From contig NZ_CP022336.1 of the NCBI RefSeq assembly GCF_002218195.1, positions 930,001 to 994,000 on the forward strand: DNA of 64,000 nt. Reading direction: 5' to 3'. Source of the stretch: Sphingorhabdus sp. SMR4y (lineage in GTDB: Bacteria; Pseudomonadota; Alphaproteobacteria; Sphingomonadales; Sphingomonadaceae). The translations under genes and the position numbers were made by a program. The notes beneath the pieces are model-generated. The model saw only the letters and a program-made list of their open reading frames with translations. It was not told the origin of the DNA and ran no database searches. Each line of letters opens with the position of its first letter. Positions within the stretch are counted from its first letter, which is position 1. This document shows, one piece after another, positions 63,991 to 64,000 of this stretch.

Positions 63991-64000
63991 TATGGGAATC

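Overview
This window is ordinary chromosomal DNA of a sphingomonad-type alphaproteobacterium (Sphingomonadales; a Sphingorhabdus/Parasphingorhabdus/Sphingopyxis-like genus is my inference). Support comes from moderately high GC, the split glyQ/glyS glycyl-tRNA synthetase, GatCAB, a sphingomonad-style pyrB-pyrC' pair, and two families of short palindromic repeats that I know from sphingomonad genomes. One of these encodes a peptide beginning SVRPEPVEG when it lies inside a gene. I see no phage, insertion sequence, CRISPR array, rRNA or plasmid module.

Layout. 1-5342 holds the clpP 3' end, trigger factor with a histone-H1-like tail, tRNA-Leu and gatBAC. 5471-9288 holds a DUF3089 protein, ruvX with a probable ATT start, pyrB and a dihydroorotase-like gene without its metal-binding motif. 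9319-13487 holds a ParA-like ATPase, a ribbon-helix-helix-like protein and two SPOR-domain envelope proteins. 13494-20803 holds serB, miaA and branched-chain amino acid synthesis (ilvB, ilvN, ilvC, leuA), with a leucine-rich leader peptide and attenuator-like hairpin before leuA. 20904-27496 holds a nitronate monooxygenase-like gene, a DUF389 membrane protein and mltG-fabF-acpP-fabG-fabD.

27611-30294 is a translationally coupled kinase/acyl-CoA dehydrogenase pair resembling the bacterial Lva system and animal ACAD10/ACAD11. 30396-32669 is a PAS-GGDEF-EAL-PilZ protein. 33081-34337 is rpsF-rpsR-rplI. 34485-41771 holds folE, tRNA-Arg, ppdK, glyS and glyQ, with palindromic repeats around and inside glyS. 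41980-46986 holds a molybdopterin oxidoreductase, two tandem TraB/GumN lipoproteins and a thioesterase-like protein. 47111-50974 holds rplY, pth, ychF and a nucleotide pyrophosphatase-like protein. 51560-59100 holds mutL and the rod-shape set mreB-mreC-mreD-mrdA-mrdB. 59158-63990 holds tRNA-Lys, a flavoprotein disulfide reductase, an aldehyde dehydrogenase, a metallo-hydrolase-like protein, a DksA/TraR-type zinc finger and HU.

The strongest leads are the kinase/dehydrogenase pair with a fused helper domain, the apparently leaderless leuA leader peptide, the two in-frame palindromic insertions in glyS, the ATT start of ruvX, the zinc-site-less PyrC' and the ParA/SPOR cluster. Many start codons were chosen from Shine-Dalgarno (SD) spacing by eye; doubtful ones are flagged.
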